Of a stretch of 64,000 nt of DNA, positions 10,076-19,610 are shown piece by piece; positions within the stretch are counted from its first letter, which is position 1, and every line of letters starts with the position of its first letter. Source of the DNA: Leishmania martiniquensis (lineage: Eukaryota > Euglenozoa > Kinetoplastea > Trypanosomatida > Trypanosomatidae); NCBI RefSeq assembly GCF_017916325.1, contig NC_090149.1:264501-328500 (forward strand). Reading direction: 5' to 3'. The translations under genes were made by a program, and so were the position numbers. Under the pieces are notes generated by a model, which made no database searches, was not told where the DNA came from, and saw nothing but the letters and a program-made list of their open reading frames with translations.

Positions 10076-11008
10076 TCAGTGCTTCGTTGTGCTTGTGCCG
10101 TTTCGACCGTTCTTCACCGCCCCCATGGGCTTGCCGTTTTGGACGACACTTGTGGTGACCGCCGCCGTCTTGCACTTCGCTGCCGCACCCTTCTTCAGGT
10201 ACAGTCGCGTGAACAGCGTGGCAAAGAGAACGAAGTAGCTGCCGTACATGCAGACCCCCATGCGAATCGTGCGGTGGTCGACGCCGCAGCCGCGCTCGCT
10301 GAGGTAGCTGTAGTAGCAGGTGTAGAGAACGATGAGGGTGCCCACCACCATTTGCAGCAGCTGCGCCGCTGTAATAAAAGGCGCGATGGGCCGGATAACC
10401 TTCCGAAGGCCCAGCGAGCAGAGGAAGTAGTAGAAGTACATGACAGAGTGCACCGCGTAGTTCATCGTGGCGAACCAGAAGCCGCTGGGAATAAGCGTGT
10501 AGCCGGCGTACCAGCAGAAGACCGTCACCGTGAGGTGGTGGTACCAGTGGAGGAAGATGATCGGCTTCTTGGTGAGCACGAGGAAGACTGTGTCCATCAT
10601 CTCAGGGATCTTGCTGAGCAGGAACGCGAAGAACCAGAAGGTCAGCTCGCCGTCGTAGGTGATGTTCTTATCGAGATTGCAGGTGGTCTCGTACATGCCG
10701 CGATCCTCGAGCAAGTAGACGAGCAGAGTGCCAGCGCCCATGGTCCCGCAGAGGGAGAACAAAGAGAGCGACAGGTTCCACGCCGCGACGAGGTACCGAA
10801 GCCTGAACGGCTCGCGGTTCTCCATTGCCTTGGGGCCGAGAAAGACTATGAGCACGTACAGCACTTCGCTGTAGACGAGAACGTCGAAGTAGTCATCGAA
10901 GAAGCTCTCCGCTATATCGCCGGCAAACTGGCTCGGAAGGCCACCGATATTCACCATGGACTGCACCAAAGTCAGCGCCATCTTGCCGCTGAGAAGAGAC
11001 TGTGACAT
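10076..11008 (-). CDS. Fatty acid elongase, ELO family (copy C)
   Basis: This 310-residue ELO elongase has the usual family length. The order of motifs is KIPEMMDTVFLVL, the histidine box HWYHH near residue 151, then MNYAVHSVMYFYYF and a Tyr-rich last membrane segment (MYGSYFVLFATLF). The C-terminus is Lys-rich (LKKGAAAK, later KNGRNGTSTTKH), which could help ER retention although it is not a classic KKXX ending. It is clearly diverged from copies A and B and lacks their extra loop before the catalytic core, so it is an older paralogue. I used the first Met (MSQSLLSGKMALT); the Met at residue 10 is also possible. A pyrimidine tract and AG lie 46 bases upstream of the chosen start. Substrate preference is unknown. 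Confidence 0.96.
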   Translation of the reverse strand: MSQSLLSGKMALTLVQSMVNIGGLPSQFAGDIAESFFDDYFDVLVYSEVLYVLIVFLGPKAMENREPFRLRYLVAAWNLSLSLFSLCGTMGAGTLLVYLLEDRGMYETTCNLDKNITYDGELTFWFFAFLLSKIPEMMDTVFLVLTKKPIIFLHWYHHLTVTVFCWYAGYTLIPSGFWFATMNYAVHSVMYFYYFLCSLGLRKVIRPIAPFITAAQLLQMVVGTLIVLYTCYYSYLSERGCGVDHRTIRMGVCMYGSYFVLFATLFTRLYLKKGAAAKCKTAAVTTSVVQNGKPMGAVKNGRNGTSTTKH

Positions 11009-12797
11009 TAGCTTTGTGTGTGTATGTGAGCTTACTTCTTCAATGATATTGTTCCTTGGCGGGGAGAGAGGGTGGGTAGGTGTAAGAGGGAGGGGGGGCG
11101 GCGGTTGAAGTAGTCCTGCAGCGGGTGGCCACTGCTCGCCGACGTTTACTGTGTGGCTTCGCTCTGAAACGGAAGACGACCACGAAGGGAGGAGCGGGTA
11201 AAGGCGAAAACTTCGAACAACAAAAAAAACTCAGTTAATGGGCGAGATAATAAACCCTGTGCGCTTTTGGGAAAGAGGTGCGTGCTTATCACTGTGTGTG
11301 CGTGAGAGAGAGGGAGAGGGAGAGGGAGAGGGGCGGGGAGGAGACGGCGAAAAGGCTGCGTGTGTGTGCCGGAGGGGTGGTGGGTGGGTTGGAGGGCTGA
11401 CGAAAGATCGTGTGAGGGGATACGCGAACAGCTACCTTCGAAAAAAATGGAAACTAAAAAAGCTGCCGAGAGAGAGAGACACCCACACCCACATCCGCAC
11501 GAATGGCCGCCACCAGAGATGACTTAATGCAGACGACAATTAAGAGAAGTCGGAACAGAGGTAGAGAGAGAGGTATCGCCAGAGGCCAAGAGGTCGATGC
11601 GTTCACCTAAGGTAACGTGTCAGGATTAATGACGACACGCTCAGAAAATAGAGCCAACCGCAGAAGAAAAAAAAGAACAAATACACCGCAGAAGGAAGAG
11701 AATGGAAGGGCCCTCAGTGCTGAGGCTCTTATGCCTCAGCTGTTTATAAACGGAGGGATTTTATGACAAGCGCCCTCCTCCTCTTTTTCTTTTTCTTTTG
11801 GCCACGCACACACACTCACTCACTCACCCCCTCGCACGACTCCGAGGCGAATGACGGCGCGTGCGTACGTCGCGGTGGGGCGGGGTCCAGCGTGCACCAA
11901 GAGCGACACACAACTGCGCAGCAGAGCGAATGCGCCTACACTACACAGCAACGGAAAGGGCGGCGGCGGGAGATACAGGGAAAGGACTTGATGCGCAAAC
12001 AAAAGAGGAGGAGCCAAGAGATCAAGCCAAGTGCGCATTGATGAGCATCGGCGTGTTTGCCTCCGTGTCAGTACGTGTGCGTGTCTCTCTGTGTGTGCGT
12101 GCCAGTAATGCCCACGTACAGCTGAGATGCAGGGGTGCGTGCGTGGGAGAGACAGAAGGCCCAACAAACGATGGAAGGGGAGACAGCGTGAACGATAGAG
12201 GCGGAGAAGCGGGAGTGCGAGTGGGAGTGGGAGTGGGAGGGGCGCATGTGCCATAGAGGGAGACATGCGCGAAAGGGGACGGTTGCCCGCGAGCCCAATG
12301 CTACGGCTTTCACTCCAGGATTCTGAGTACCAGAGTGAGAGAGACAGGCAGCTGCCGGGGGTCGACCTCTACGCTGGGGTGGGCGAAGGTAAAACATACG
12401 AAGACACTCGCTGACGTGTTGCCGCCATGCGTGTCAGCCCCCCAGTGCGTTTGGCCTACACAGAGAAAGCCCCGCGCCGTGCCCTGACCGTATACGGGCA
12501 CACACTCAAGATGTCGTTCGGTTGTGGCTATTCCCTCCCCCTCTCTCCCTTCTCAGTTCTTTATCCTCATGCCCACTTCGTGGGCGGTCGCCTCGCCAAC
12601 GGGCATCGGAGTTATTGCACATGAGCACCGACTGGAGAGGACGAGAGGGTGAGGACACAGGCGACTGCGCACGCTGAAGGCGAAGGCGGACTACGAGAAA
12701 GAGGGGGGAGCGACGGATCCCACCTACGCAAAGACAGGCGCACGCTGGTGAAGTACGCTGGCGCAAGTGGGCCGCGTTTGCGTCTGCCTTGTTGTCG
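11009..12797. other. Intergenic region upstream of ELO-C
   Basis: It contains the ELO-C 5' leader and, further right, the 3' UTR of the 1976-residue gene. Purine tracts at about 11061-11100 and 11300-11345 are pyrimidine tracts on the coding strand. A GTGGGA-type run occurs near 12215-12240. ORFs of up to 148 codons on the minus strand and 131 codons on the plus strand are low complexity and lack domains. Confidence 0.65.
11055..11056 (-). promoter_or_regulatory. Candidate spliced-leader acceptor AG for ELO-C
   Basis: On the minus strand a C/T-rich run (about 11100 down to 11061, ending ctctctccccgcc) is followed by AAG at 11055-11057. The predicted leader is 46 bases to the first ATG. The closeness of a strong tract to the start supports the start chosen for this gene. 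Not tested. Confidence 0.4.
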
Positions 12798-15700
12798 CTA
12801 CTCCGCTTCGATGAGAGAGAGGCTTGCCTGCGGCGCAGAGGCGCTTTCGTAGTCATACGCATCTCCGACTGGCGCAGCAGCGGTGGCAGCGGCATATGCG
12901 GACAGTGTGGCTCGTGCACGGATCGATGGCACTGATGTGGAAGATATCACAGGGCTGTCTTTAACCTCTGTCTCGGTCCTGCTTGTACGGGGCGGCCGCA
13001 CTGGCGATCCACTCCTTGATGGCATGCTACCGACTGAGCCGGGCCCGCTTCTCCCAGCGCGCATCTCTGGTGAGCGGCTGGCATCCTTGCTTGATAGACG
13101 GCTGCAAGGCGGAGACAGCGACGGCGCCTGCTTCCGCTGCTGCTGCTGCTGGACGTTCAGTTCCTGGCGACGCCTCCGCCGACCTGTCTTTTTCGCCTTA
13201 CGGCGGCTCTGCTGCTCAGCGTGTGATGACGCATCGTTGTTCCCTTCTCCGCCCTTGTGCTCTGCACGTGGGCGCCGTTCATTCTCATCGGTGTCGCCGT
13301 CGCTATCCTCGTGGCCACTGCTCTGCCGAAAGCGCTTCCGTGGCTGAATCACCTGCAGGGATGCCATCTGCCACTGCTGCGGCTCATCATCTTCGCTCGA
13401 CTCGAAGGAAAGGGAACGGTGTTGACCGTGGCAGTCGCCGTCACTCTCGACCTCCACGCTACTGCTGACGGGGCGTTCCTCGTTGGCGCTTTCCTCCTTC
13501 GTTGGCGGCCGCTCGTACGAGTCCCCACGCGGCGATGCTCGTCGCCCCCTCTCCCCTCCGCTTCTCACGCGCTCCGTCCGACGCGCCGTTTCCTTTCCCA
13601 CCATCACCCCCGATTGCTGCGACCCAATATCGGCCCTCGTGTACGACTCCTCCAACGCCGCCTCCGAAGGTGGCAAGGGAAAGTTATCGTCGATGCCACC
13701 TTCCATCACTGTCGCGGTCATGCTTCTGCCGCCGCCACTACCACGCACGTCGTCAAAGGTGCTTTTGCTGCTGCGCTGCTTACTCGGATGGGCGCAGCCG
13801 CTGTGACTGAAGGTGCCCTTCTGTGCCAACTTGAGGCGTGCTCCGGAATGCGGCGGCGACGAGCCGTGCTGGTGCTGCAGTTGTGGGCTGCGGCGGCTCG
13901 ACTGCGACGAGGCGACAGAGGAGAGAGGCGGCGACGGCTGAGGGGAGCCAACGCTACCGGAGGTTCCCTCGCCACGCTGGCGTGGCTGCGGGGCAGCGTC
14001 TCGGATGGGTGTGGACGGCGTGGGTCTGCTGCTCGGATGTGGCAGGAGCACTTGATGCGAGTGCAGTGACGACCTTTGTGCAACAGAGCTGCCGCCGTCG
14101 CCGCCGACGGGTTTCGCAGGCAGCGAGGGGGACGCGAGCCGCGGTGGTGGAGAGAGGCGCAGTGGCGTGGCGAGGCCGACACCCGCTGCGGTGGCTGCGG
14201 CGCGCGTAGGGGCTGAAGGGCTGCCGCTGTTTGGCTTCGACGACGATGCCGCCACCGCCACCATCTTCGGCAGCTTGCCTTCGGCGGCCAGCTGCAGCAG
14301 CGCCACCCTCCGCCGCTCATAGGTTCTGATAAAACAGTAGAGGCGGTGCAGACGCCGGCGACACTCCTCGGCGCCGAACACGTTGAAGGGCTTGTGTGTG
14401 ATGAGGGTCTCACTGGTCGACGCCACAGCACCAGCACCCTTGCCAGCCTCAGCGCCACCACTGTCACCTCGCCGCGTGGGCCGCGACGCTGTCGTCAGCC
14501 CTGGCCGCCGAGGGGGCCGGCTCTGCGGCGTCGACCTGCGTCGCCTGCCACTCAGGGCTGTCGACTCCTCTTCGTCCTCGTCTTCGTCCTCCTCGTTGTC
14601 CCCGCCGCTAGGCGACAGGAGCGACGCTGCGAGGTCCGTAGCTGCCCCAAGCAGTACGTCCCAGTACGGCGGTAGAGCCTGCCGCAGGAGGCGCACAACG
14701 TCGTCGCGCTGCTGGCGGTCGTGACTTGCTTCGGCCGCTCTCTTGTTTAGCATCCTTTCCGGTTGCTCGTCGCCGTCGTCTTCGTTGGCAGCCTTGGGCA
14801 GGCTGCGCTCCTCCATGTCACTGCCGGCGTCGTCCCCCTCGCCGTCGCTGCGCTCTTCGTCGTCCGCGCCCCAACCGCGCCATTGGCGCCGCTGACGTTT
14901 GCGAAGGTGCTGCCGCTGTTGTAGGGGGGCTGATAGCAGGCTTGAATTGCGCATGGCGATGTCAGCCGTGCTTTCCGCAAGCTCAAGGTCCGGCAATGGC
15001 AGCCCACCGGCAGCCGACACATCCCGCGCCCTCCAGCCACCACCAGCGCTGCATTTTTTGTTACTTCCGAACGAATTCTGCTGCTGCTGCTGCTGCGCCC
15101 CTGCAATTGACACCGGATTCACTCCACCACTGCAGTTATTCGCTTCAGTCCCCAGAGGCGGGGTGCGCATGCACTGCGTTGTTGGTGCCATTACCGCGTT
15201 GTGAGTGGAGGTGAAGGCCATGGTGGCTGCCACAGAGCGCATGACGGGGCTGCGGATGGGTGTTGCAGATGGCGGTGTCAGCGTGTAGGGCTGCCGTGCC
15301 AGCGGCGGCGAAAAGCTGCCAGGGCGACCGGTGTGGTGCCTCCCCCCTCCGCCGCCGCTGCCGCAGCCGTACGATGTGGAGAAAGCGGAGGCAGCAGTAC
15401 TGCCGAGGGTTGCGTTTGTCGACGCTGAGACCGCGACAAACTTCGACTTGGGGCTGCGTGACAGCCGGGGCGTGCCAGGACGACTATTGCGGTACATGGG
15501 CGGCGACCAACCAGTTCCAGCGGCACTGCCAAAGCCGTGCTGCAGCGCGCTCGCCTCTGTGTGAGTCGGGGGCTCCTCTTCTTCCTCATACAGCAGCTCC
15601 TCTACCCAATTGCTGAGTGCCGCCCCGGTGCTGTCAGTGGATGTCGCCGCAGCGGACTCGGCAAGGCGTAGATGGATCAGCTCTAGCAGCCCCACCAGCG

Positions 15701-18700
15701 ACGCGTACATCGCCACCACACGATTTTCAGAGAGCCCCAAAAGTAGTGACACATGTGGCAGGCAAAGATAGTTCCACTGCAGATCGCGACGCAGCTGCTG
15801 CAGATCCAGTGGTGGCGCCGCCGTCAAGAGCGTCTCAGTGTCACCCCACCCCAGCAGCGTTGGCCCCATCGACGTGAGCTGGCCACTGGTGCTGCCGAAA
15901 AAGGACGGGAGCTGCTGCATCTGGCGAGCGACGTTGCTGGCGTGCTCGCGGATGGAGGCGAGGGCGTCGAGGCGCGACGCCAGCATCGGCACACGCATAC
16001 GGCGCCGCACCCGCGCGCACTTGTCGAGGCAGCGGACAACCTGCCCCCACGGATCACCAACAGAAGCGGAGCTGATACCCAGCGCCATTTCCATTACCAG
16101 CCGTGTTGCCTCCGTCTCGACTGCCGCTACCACCGGAGGCACGACGTGCATGCTCATGTGGTCGACGTGCCGCTCCTTGGCGTTCATGTAACACAGCGAC
16201 AAGCGGTGCGTGTATCGGCTCAACGTGATGGTCTTGCGACCTGAGCGCAGACACGTAAAGGTGGCGAGGCCCTCTTGCCAGAGGACGCTCGACAGGAAGT
16301 AGACACCATTGAAGTGCTTTTCCACCTCGTCCGTGACCCGGAGAACAAAATTCAGCTGGTACAGCTGTGGAGCGTGATGCTTGCGGAGAATGCGCTGCAC
16401 CAGCCGCGTCAGGGCGGCTTGCCGATCTCGCGTAGAGTTCTGCGTGTCGTTCAGCTGGCGCAGTGCTGTGAGCAGTGGCAGACGGTCACCGGAGTGCAGC
16501 GCCACGTACGTGCACATCCACGACGACGTCAGCGGAGAGAGACGGCGGGCTAGCGGCATGATGTCGTAGGCGCCTCGCAGCACCGCCGTGCGCAGCGTGG
16601 TAACGAAGCCGCTCGCAGGCCCTTGGTAGATACCGCTGCGTAGCGCCATATCTGCCAACTCCATCGGGGTCATGCGGAACACCGCTGCAAATACGTGCAG
16701 GAGCGCGTTCGCACATGGGGCAGTGAGGATCCATTCGAAGCGCTTATAGAAGGGCGAGGTGGATGCGGTGAGGAATAGCGCCTTGTTCCGGTCAGCGTTT
16801 CCGTCATGCCGGCGCGCGTGCCGGTCGGCCGCTGCGAGCAATTGTGGATCCCTCATCCCTGCTAGCTCTGTCAGCGTCTTCTCCCACGAGGCCAAGATAC
16901 GGTGGTGGTCCTGCGCTGCGTCCCTGTCAGCGGGGCTGTTGCTGCTATCCTGCTTCCTCTCGGCCGCCACGACGTACTCATGATAGCTGTGCGCATCTCT
17001 ATAGACGCTGCGTGTAGGGTAGAGTCCGAGGGTGTCGAGCCACAGCCCAATACGCTGCGCGTTCTGCGCCGCTGCCGCTGGCGAGGTGGAGGAGACGGCA
17101 ATCGGCTGCGCATCCACTCGCCGCGCGAGCTCGAGTGCGACGATCATCGCCGTGTGCTCTGGACAGAGCCCAGACACACCTGCCGCCGCGAACGGCACGG
17201 GGCAGAGCGGTACCACCTCTTTTAGCGCCTTCATCACCTCCACACGCCCTGGCACCCGCCCCGGGTGCCAGAGCACACTTGGCACGCCGTACGCGGCAGC
17301 CACCGTGAAGACGTTCTGCAGGTGCTGTAGCGAAACCTCGGTAGATTCAAAGAAGGACGGCGCGGTAACGCCAAGGAGGGCGCTGATCGACTCCACGTCT
17401 ACCCATTGCAGCTCTACATCAGTGCGGTGGAGATCGGCCCCTGATGTTGCGGCTGTCGAAGCCCCTTCCGTCGCCGCCGAGGTCGGAGTGCGCCCAGAGA
17501 GGCAGAATAGCGGGAACAGCGACACGAAACGATGAAGGAGGAGGCTGAGGTACAAGGCAGCAGCCCGGAGGCAGGGCGCCGTGCCGCGCGGGAGCCCAGG
17601 CGTCGTCAACAGATTCCCCATGTCGTAAGCCGCCCGGAGAACCATCGGGAGCGACTCGCCCGACGGCAGGAGAGCACTGCTGCTGTTGCTGCTGCCACCT
17701 CCACTCTCTACAGTGCTCGCAACGCTGTTGGCGGCTGCGCCGCTGTTCCGTTCGGCGCGACGGCTGCTGCAGGCGGGGGACTGGGAAACGCCTGCGCGAG
17801 TACCCGCGCCCGCGGCTGATGATGACGCGAGGGTACGCTGGTTAGCGAGGCCCGCGGCGCCATCCGGCCTCTTGCCAAGAGCGCCAGTGCTGGCCGTCAA
17901 GGTCGGCCCCGCTGGCCCCATGTGAGGAATGCGCTGCAGCCACTCGTAAAAGAAGATGTACGCATCGATAGGGCCGCCGCTGCCTGCGCCGCTGCTGCCA
18001 CTACCGGGTTGCTTCCCTCCACGGGCGCGGGCACCACCACCAGAAGCAAGGCCCCCGTCGTCGTCCTCATCGTCGCCGCTGTCCTCCATGCCCGCCTGAT
18101 CTTGCTTCGCAGCCGCTGTGTCTTCCACAACGGCGTTGCTCCGCGTCGTGCCAGCGCCGCTTAAGCAGAAGGCGCACTGGAACTCAACGTCGCCGGACGG
18201 CATCCACGCATCTTGCATGCCGCATTTGGTGCAGCTCGGCGGCCGATAGGACCACCAAACAATGTACTGGATCTTGTCGTATAATCGCCACGCCGTGGCG
18301 GTCCACGGATCGGTGAACACGTCAACAAAGGCGCCGTGCAGAACGGCGTGATCGGTCGGTGATGCAGCCGCCGAGTCTGGCTGGGAACGGCACAGACGGT
18401 TATGAGGATGACTAACACCGCCGTCCATGAGGTAGGAGGAGGGATCGTCGTCTTGGTCAGAGGATGCGGCAACCGGCAAATACGGCGTCTGTGTGCTATG
18501 CCTCGCCCCACGAAAAGAGGAGGTGGAGGAGGGGTCGCCACCGCTGTTCGAGAGGCTAAACGACGGTGGCGTTGATGGAGAACTGAATGAGCCACTTCGC
18601 TCGCTTAGCGATGCTGGCGTCGCTGGCGGCTGCACGTGCTGTTGGGTGACGGCACTGATTAAGTTGCGCACGAGCGCCTCCAGCTCCAGGAGCTGGTTGC

Positions 18701-18728
18701 GTGTCAGCGGCGTGATGCGCTGTGACAT
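12798..18728 (-). CDS. Large hypothetical protein with a CXXC-X15-CXXC motif
   Basis: The product is 1976 residues, and I do not recognise a family. Near the N-terminus four cysteines (166, 169, 185, 188) are spaced C-X2-C-X15-C-X2-C and could bind one zinc ion. Residues of about 360-1080 read like folded, helix-rich sequence (for example FYKRFEWILTAPCANALLHV and LSLCYMNAKERHVDHMSMHV). The second half is mostly Ser/Pro/Gly/Arg-rich and probably disordered, with a run of six Gln (in GAQQQQQQNSF), acidic runs (EEDEDEDEEES) and a basic run (GRRRRRQEL) that could act in nuclear localisation. The basic and acidic tail with a possible zinc ribbon hints at a nuclear or nucleic-acid role, but that is inference. 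The start is the first Met, MSQRITPLTRNQ. Confidence 0.85.
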   Translation of the reverse strand: MSQRITPLTRNQLLELEALVRNLISAVTQQHVQPPATPASLSERSGSFSSPSTPPSFSLSNSGGDPSSTSSFRGARHSTQTPYLPVAASSDQDDDPSSYLMDGGVSHPHNRLCRSQPDSAAASPTDHAVLHGAFVDVFTDPWTATAWRLYDKIQYIVWWSYRPPSCTKCGMQDAWMPSGDVEFQCAFCLSGAGTTRSNAVVEDTAAAKQDQAGMEDSGDDEDDDGGLASGGGARARGGKQPGSGSSGAGSGGPIDAYIFFYEWLQRIPHMGPAGPTLTASTGALGKRPDGAAGLANQRTLASSSAAGAGTRAGVSQSPACSSRRAERNSGAAANSVASTVESGGGSSNSSSALLPSGESLPMVLRAAYDMGNLLTTPGLPRGTAPCLRAAALYLSLLLHRFVSLFPLFCLSGRTPTSAATEGASTAATSGADLHRTDVELQWVDVESISALLGVTAPSFFESTEVSLQHLQNVFTVAAAYGVPSVLWHPGRVPGRVEVMKALKEVVPLCPVPFAAAGVSGLCPEHTAMIVALELARRVDAQPIAVSSTSPAAAAQNAQRIGLWLDTLGLYPTRSVYRDAHSYHEYVVAAERKQDSSNSPADRDAAQDHHRILASWEKTLTELAGMRDPQLLAAADRHARRHDGNADRNKALFLTASTSPFYKRFEWILTAPCANALLHVFAAVFRMTPMELADMALRSGIYQGPASGFVTTLRTAVLRGAYDIMPLARRLSPLTSSWMCTYVALHSGDRLPLLTALRQLNDTQNSTRDRQAALTRLVQRILRKHHAPQLYQLNFVLRVTDEVEKHFNGVYFLSSVLWQEGLATFTCLRSGRKTITLSRYTHRLSLCYMNAKERHVDHMSMHVVPPVVAAVETEATRLVMEMALGISSASVGDPWGQVVRCLDKCARVRRRMRVPMLASRLDALASIREHASNVARQMQQLPSFFGSTSGQLTSMGPTLLGWGDTETLLTAAPPLDLQQLRRDLQWNYLCLPHVSLLLGLSENRVVAMYASLVGLLELIHLRLAESAAATSTDSTGAALSNWVEELLYEEEEEPPTHTEASALQHGFGSAAGTGWSPPMYRNSRPGTPRLSRSPKSKFVAVSASTNATLGSTAASAFSTSYGCGSGGGGGRHHTGRPGSFSPPLARQPYTLTPPSATPIRSPVMRSVAATMAFTSTHNAVMAPTTQCMRTPPLGTEANNCSGGVNPVSIAGAQQQQQQNSFGSNKKCSAGGGWRARDVSAAGGLPLPDLELAESTADIAMRNSSLLSAPLQQRQHLRKRQRRQWRGWGADDEERSDGEGDDAGSDMEERSLPKAANEDDGDEQPERMLNKRAAEASHDRQQRDDVVRLLRQALPPYWDVLLGAATDLAASLLSPSGGDNEEDEDEDEEESTALSGRRRRSTPQSRPPRRPGLTTASRPTRRGDSGGAEAGKGAGAVASTSETLITHKPFNVFGAEECRRRLHRLYCFIRTYERRRVALLQLAAEGKLPKMVAVAASSSKPNSGSPSAPTRAAATAAGVGLATPLRLSPPPRLASPSLPAKPVGGDGGSSVAQRSSLHSHQVLLPHPSSRPTPSTPIRDAAPQPRQRGEGTSGSVGSPQPSPPLSSVASSQSSRRSPQLQHQHGSSPPHSGARLKLAQKGTFSHSGCAHPSKQRSSKSTFDDVRGSGGGRSMTATVMEGGIDDNFPLPPSEAALEESYTRADIGSQQSGVMVGKETARRTERVRSGGERGRRASPRGDSYERPPTKEESANEERPVSSSVEVESDGDCHGQHRSLSFESSEDDEPQQWQMASLQVIQPRKRFRQSSGHEDSDGDTDENERRPRAEHKGGEGNNDASSHAEQQSRRKAKKTGRRRRRQELNVQQQQQRKQAPSLSPPCSRLSSKDASRSPEMRAGRSGPGSVGSMPSRSGSPVRPPRTSRTETEVKDSPVISSTSVPSIRARATLSAYAAATAAAPVGDAYDYESASAPQASLSLIEAE

Positions 18729-19610
18729 GACGAGTGCACCAGTAGTATTCTTTAAAAAGTATGCGTGCGTGCGCCTGCTGTTGCCGCCGAGGGAAGCCGT
18801 GTATTGCCATGGTGATGAGGTTCATTCAAACGTGAAGTAGGTTGCATGTGCGCGTGCGTGTGTGTGTGTGTGCGCCGGGGGGACGATACATGTGGGAGCC
18901 CACGAGAGAGAGCGAGCGAGGGATACGGCAAGACGAACGATTCGTAAGATACATCACGCTGAAAAGGAATCATCGCAGAGGCGAGTCTGCGCCAGTGCAG
19001 GAATGCTCTTTGATGGCCTTACTCCTCACGTTGAGGAGCCCCGGAATACACGAGCCGATGGGCTCGGGGAGGGTGGGGGGAGGAGGAGGAGGAGAGGGGA
19101 GAGGCCGAGCCGTAGGTCGGCTATGGGTACTCTGTCCGTGGGCATGTCTGCGACTTTCGTCTCGATCCGCGCCCCATTCCGCACACCCGCTCTCCCTCTC
19201 TCTTAGTGGCAGGAAATGCTTAGGAAGTCAGACGCGGGGGATGGGCGGGCTGGGCAAGCTACTTCCTCCCCTCTTACCTCAGCGGGGGATCGCTTCAGTC
19301 TCTCTCCGCTCTATTCCTGTCACCTTTGCGCGTGGGCAGTCCACGTGCGCGTACGTGACTCGTGTCGTGGCGCTTCTGTTTACGTTCACGCCTTTCCCCG
19401 CCTGCCCCCTCCCCCTCATTCAACAGCAATGCTCGCACCGCACCTCCACAGCTCCACGGTGGCAACAGTTCGAAGCAGAGACGCATATACACACACACAA
19501 AAAAACGGGGAGTGGAGAGGCAACGAAAAGAAGTGTGCGCGAGCGAAGAAGAGAGGCAAAGGGGGGGGAGGAGGAGGCTGGATAAAACGGTTCATAGCCA
19601 CCGTTGCTCA
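18729..19610. other. Intergenic region, Rab-like gene to 1976-residue gene
   Basis: An 880-bp spacer. Near 18858-18873 there is a (GT)n run, and at 19066-19103 a purine-rich tract that becomes a strong pyrimidine tract on the coding strand. Another purine/A-rich stretch lies at 19500-19575. No ORF here shows coding character beyond chance. Confidence 0.65.
19063..19064 (-). promoter_or_regulatory. Candidate spliced-leader acceptor AG for the 1976-residue gene
   Basis: Minus-strand reading gives about 35 bases of almost pure C/T (19103 down to 19066) followed directly by cgag, with the AG at 19063-19064. The predicted leader is about 334 bases. It is the strongest such tract in this spacer. 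Confidence 0.4.

Noticed and set aside
10079..11005. Plus-strand ORF of 308 codons antisense to ELO-C
   Set aside because: It mirrors the elongase frame, is His/Val/Arg/Glu-rich without domains, and the minus-strand ORF has clear ELO motifs.
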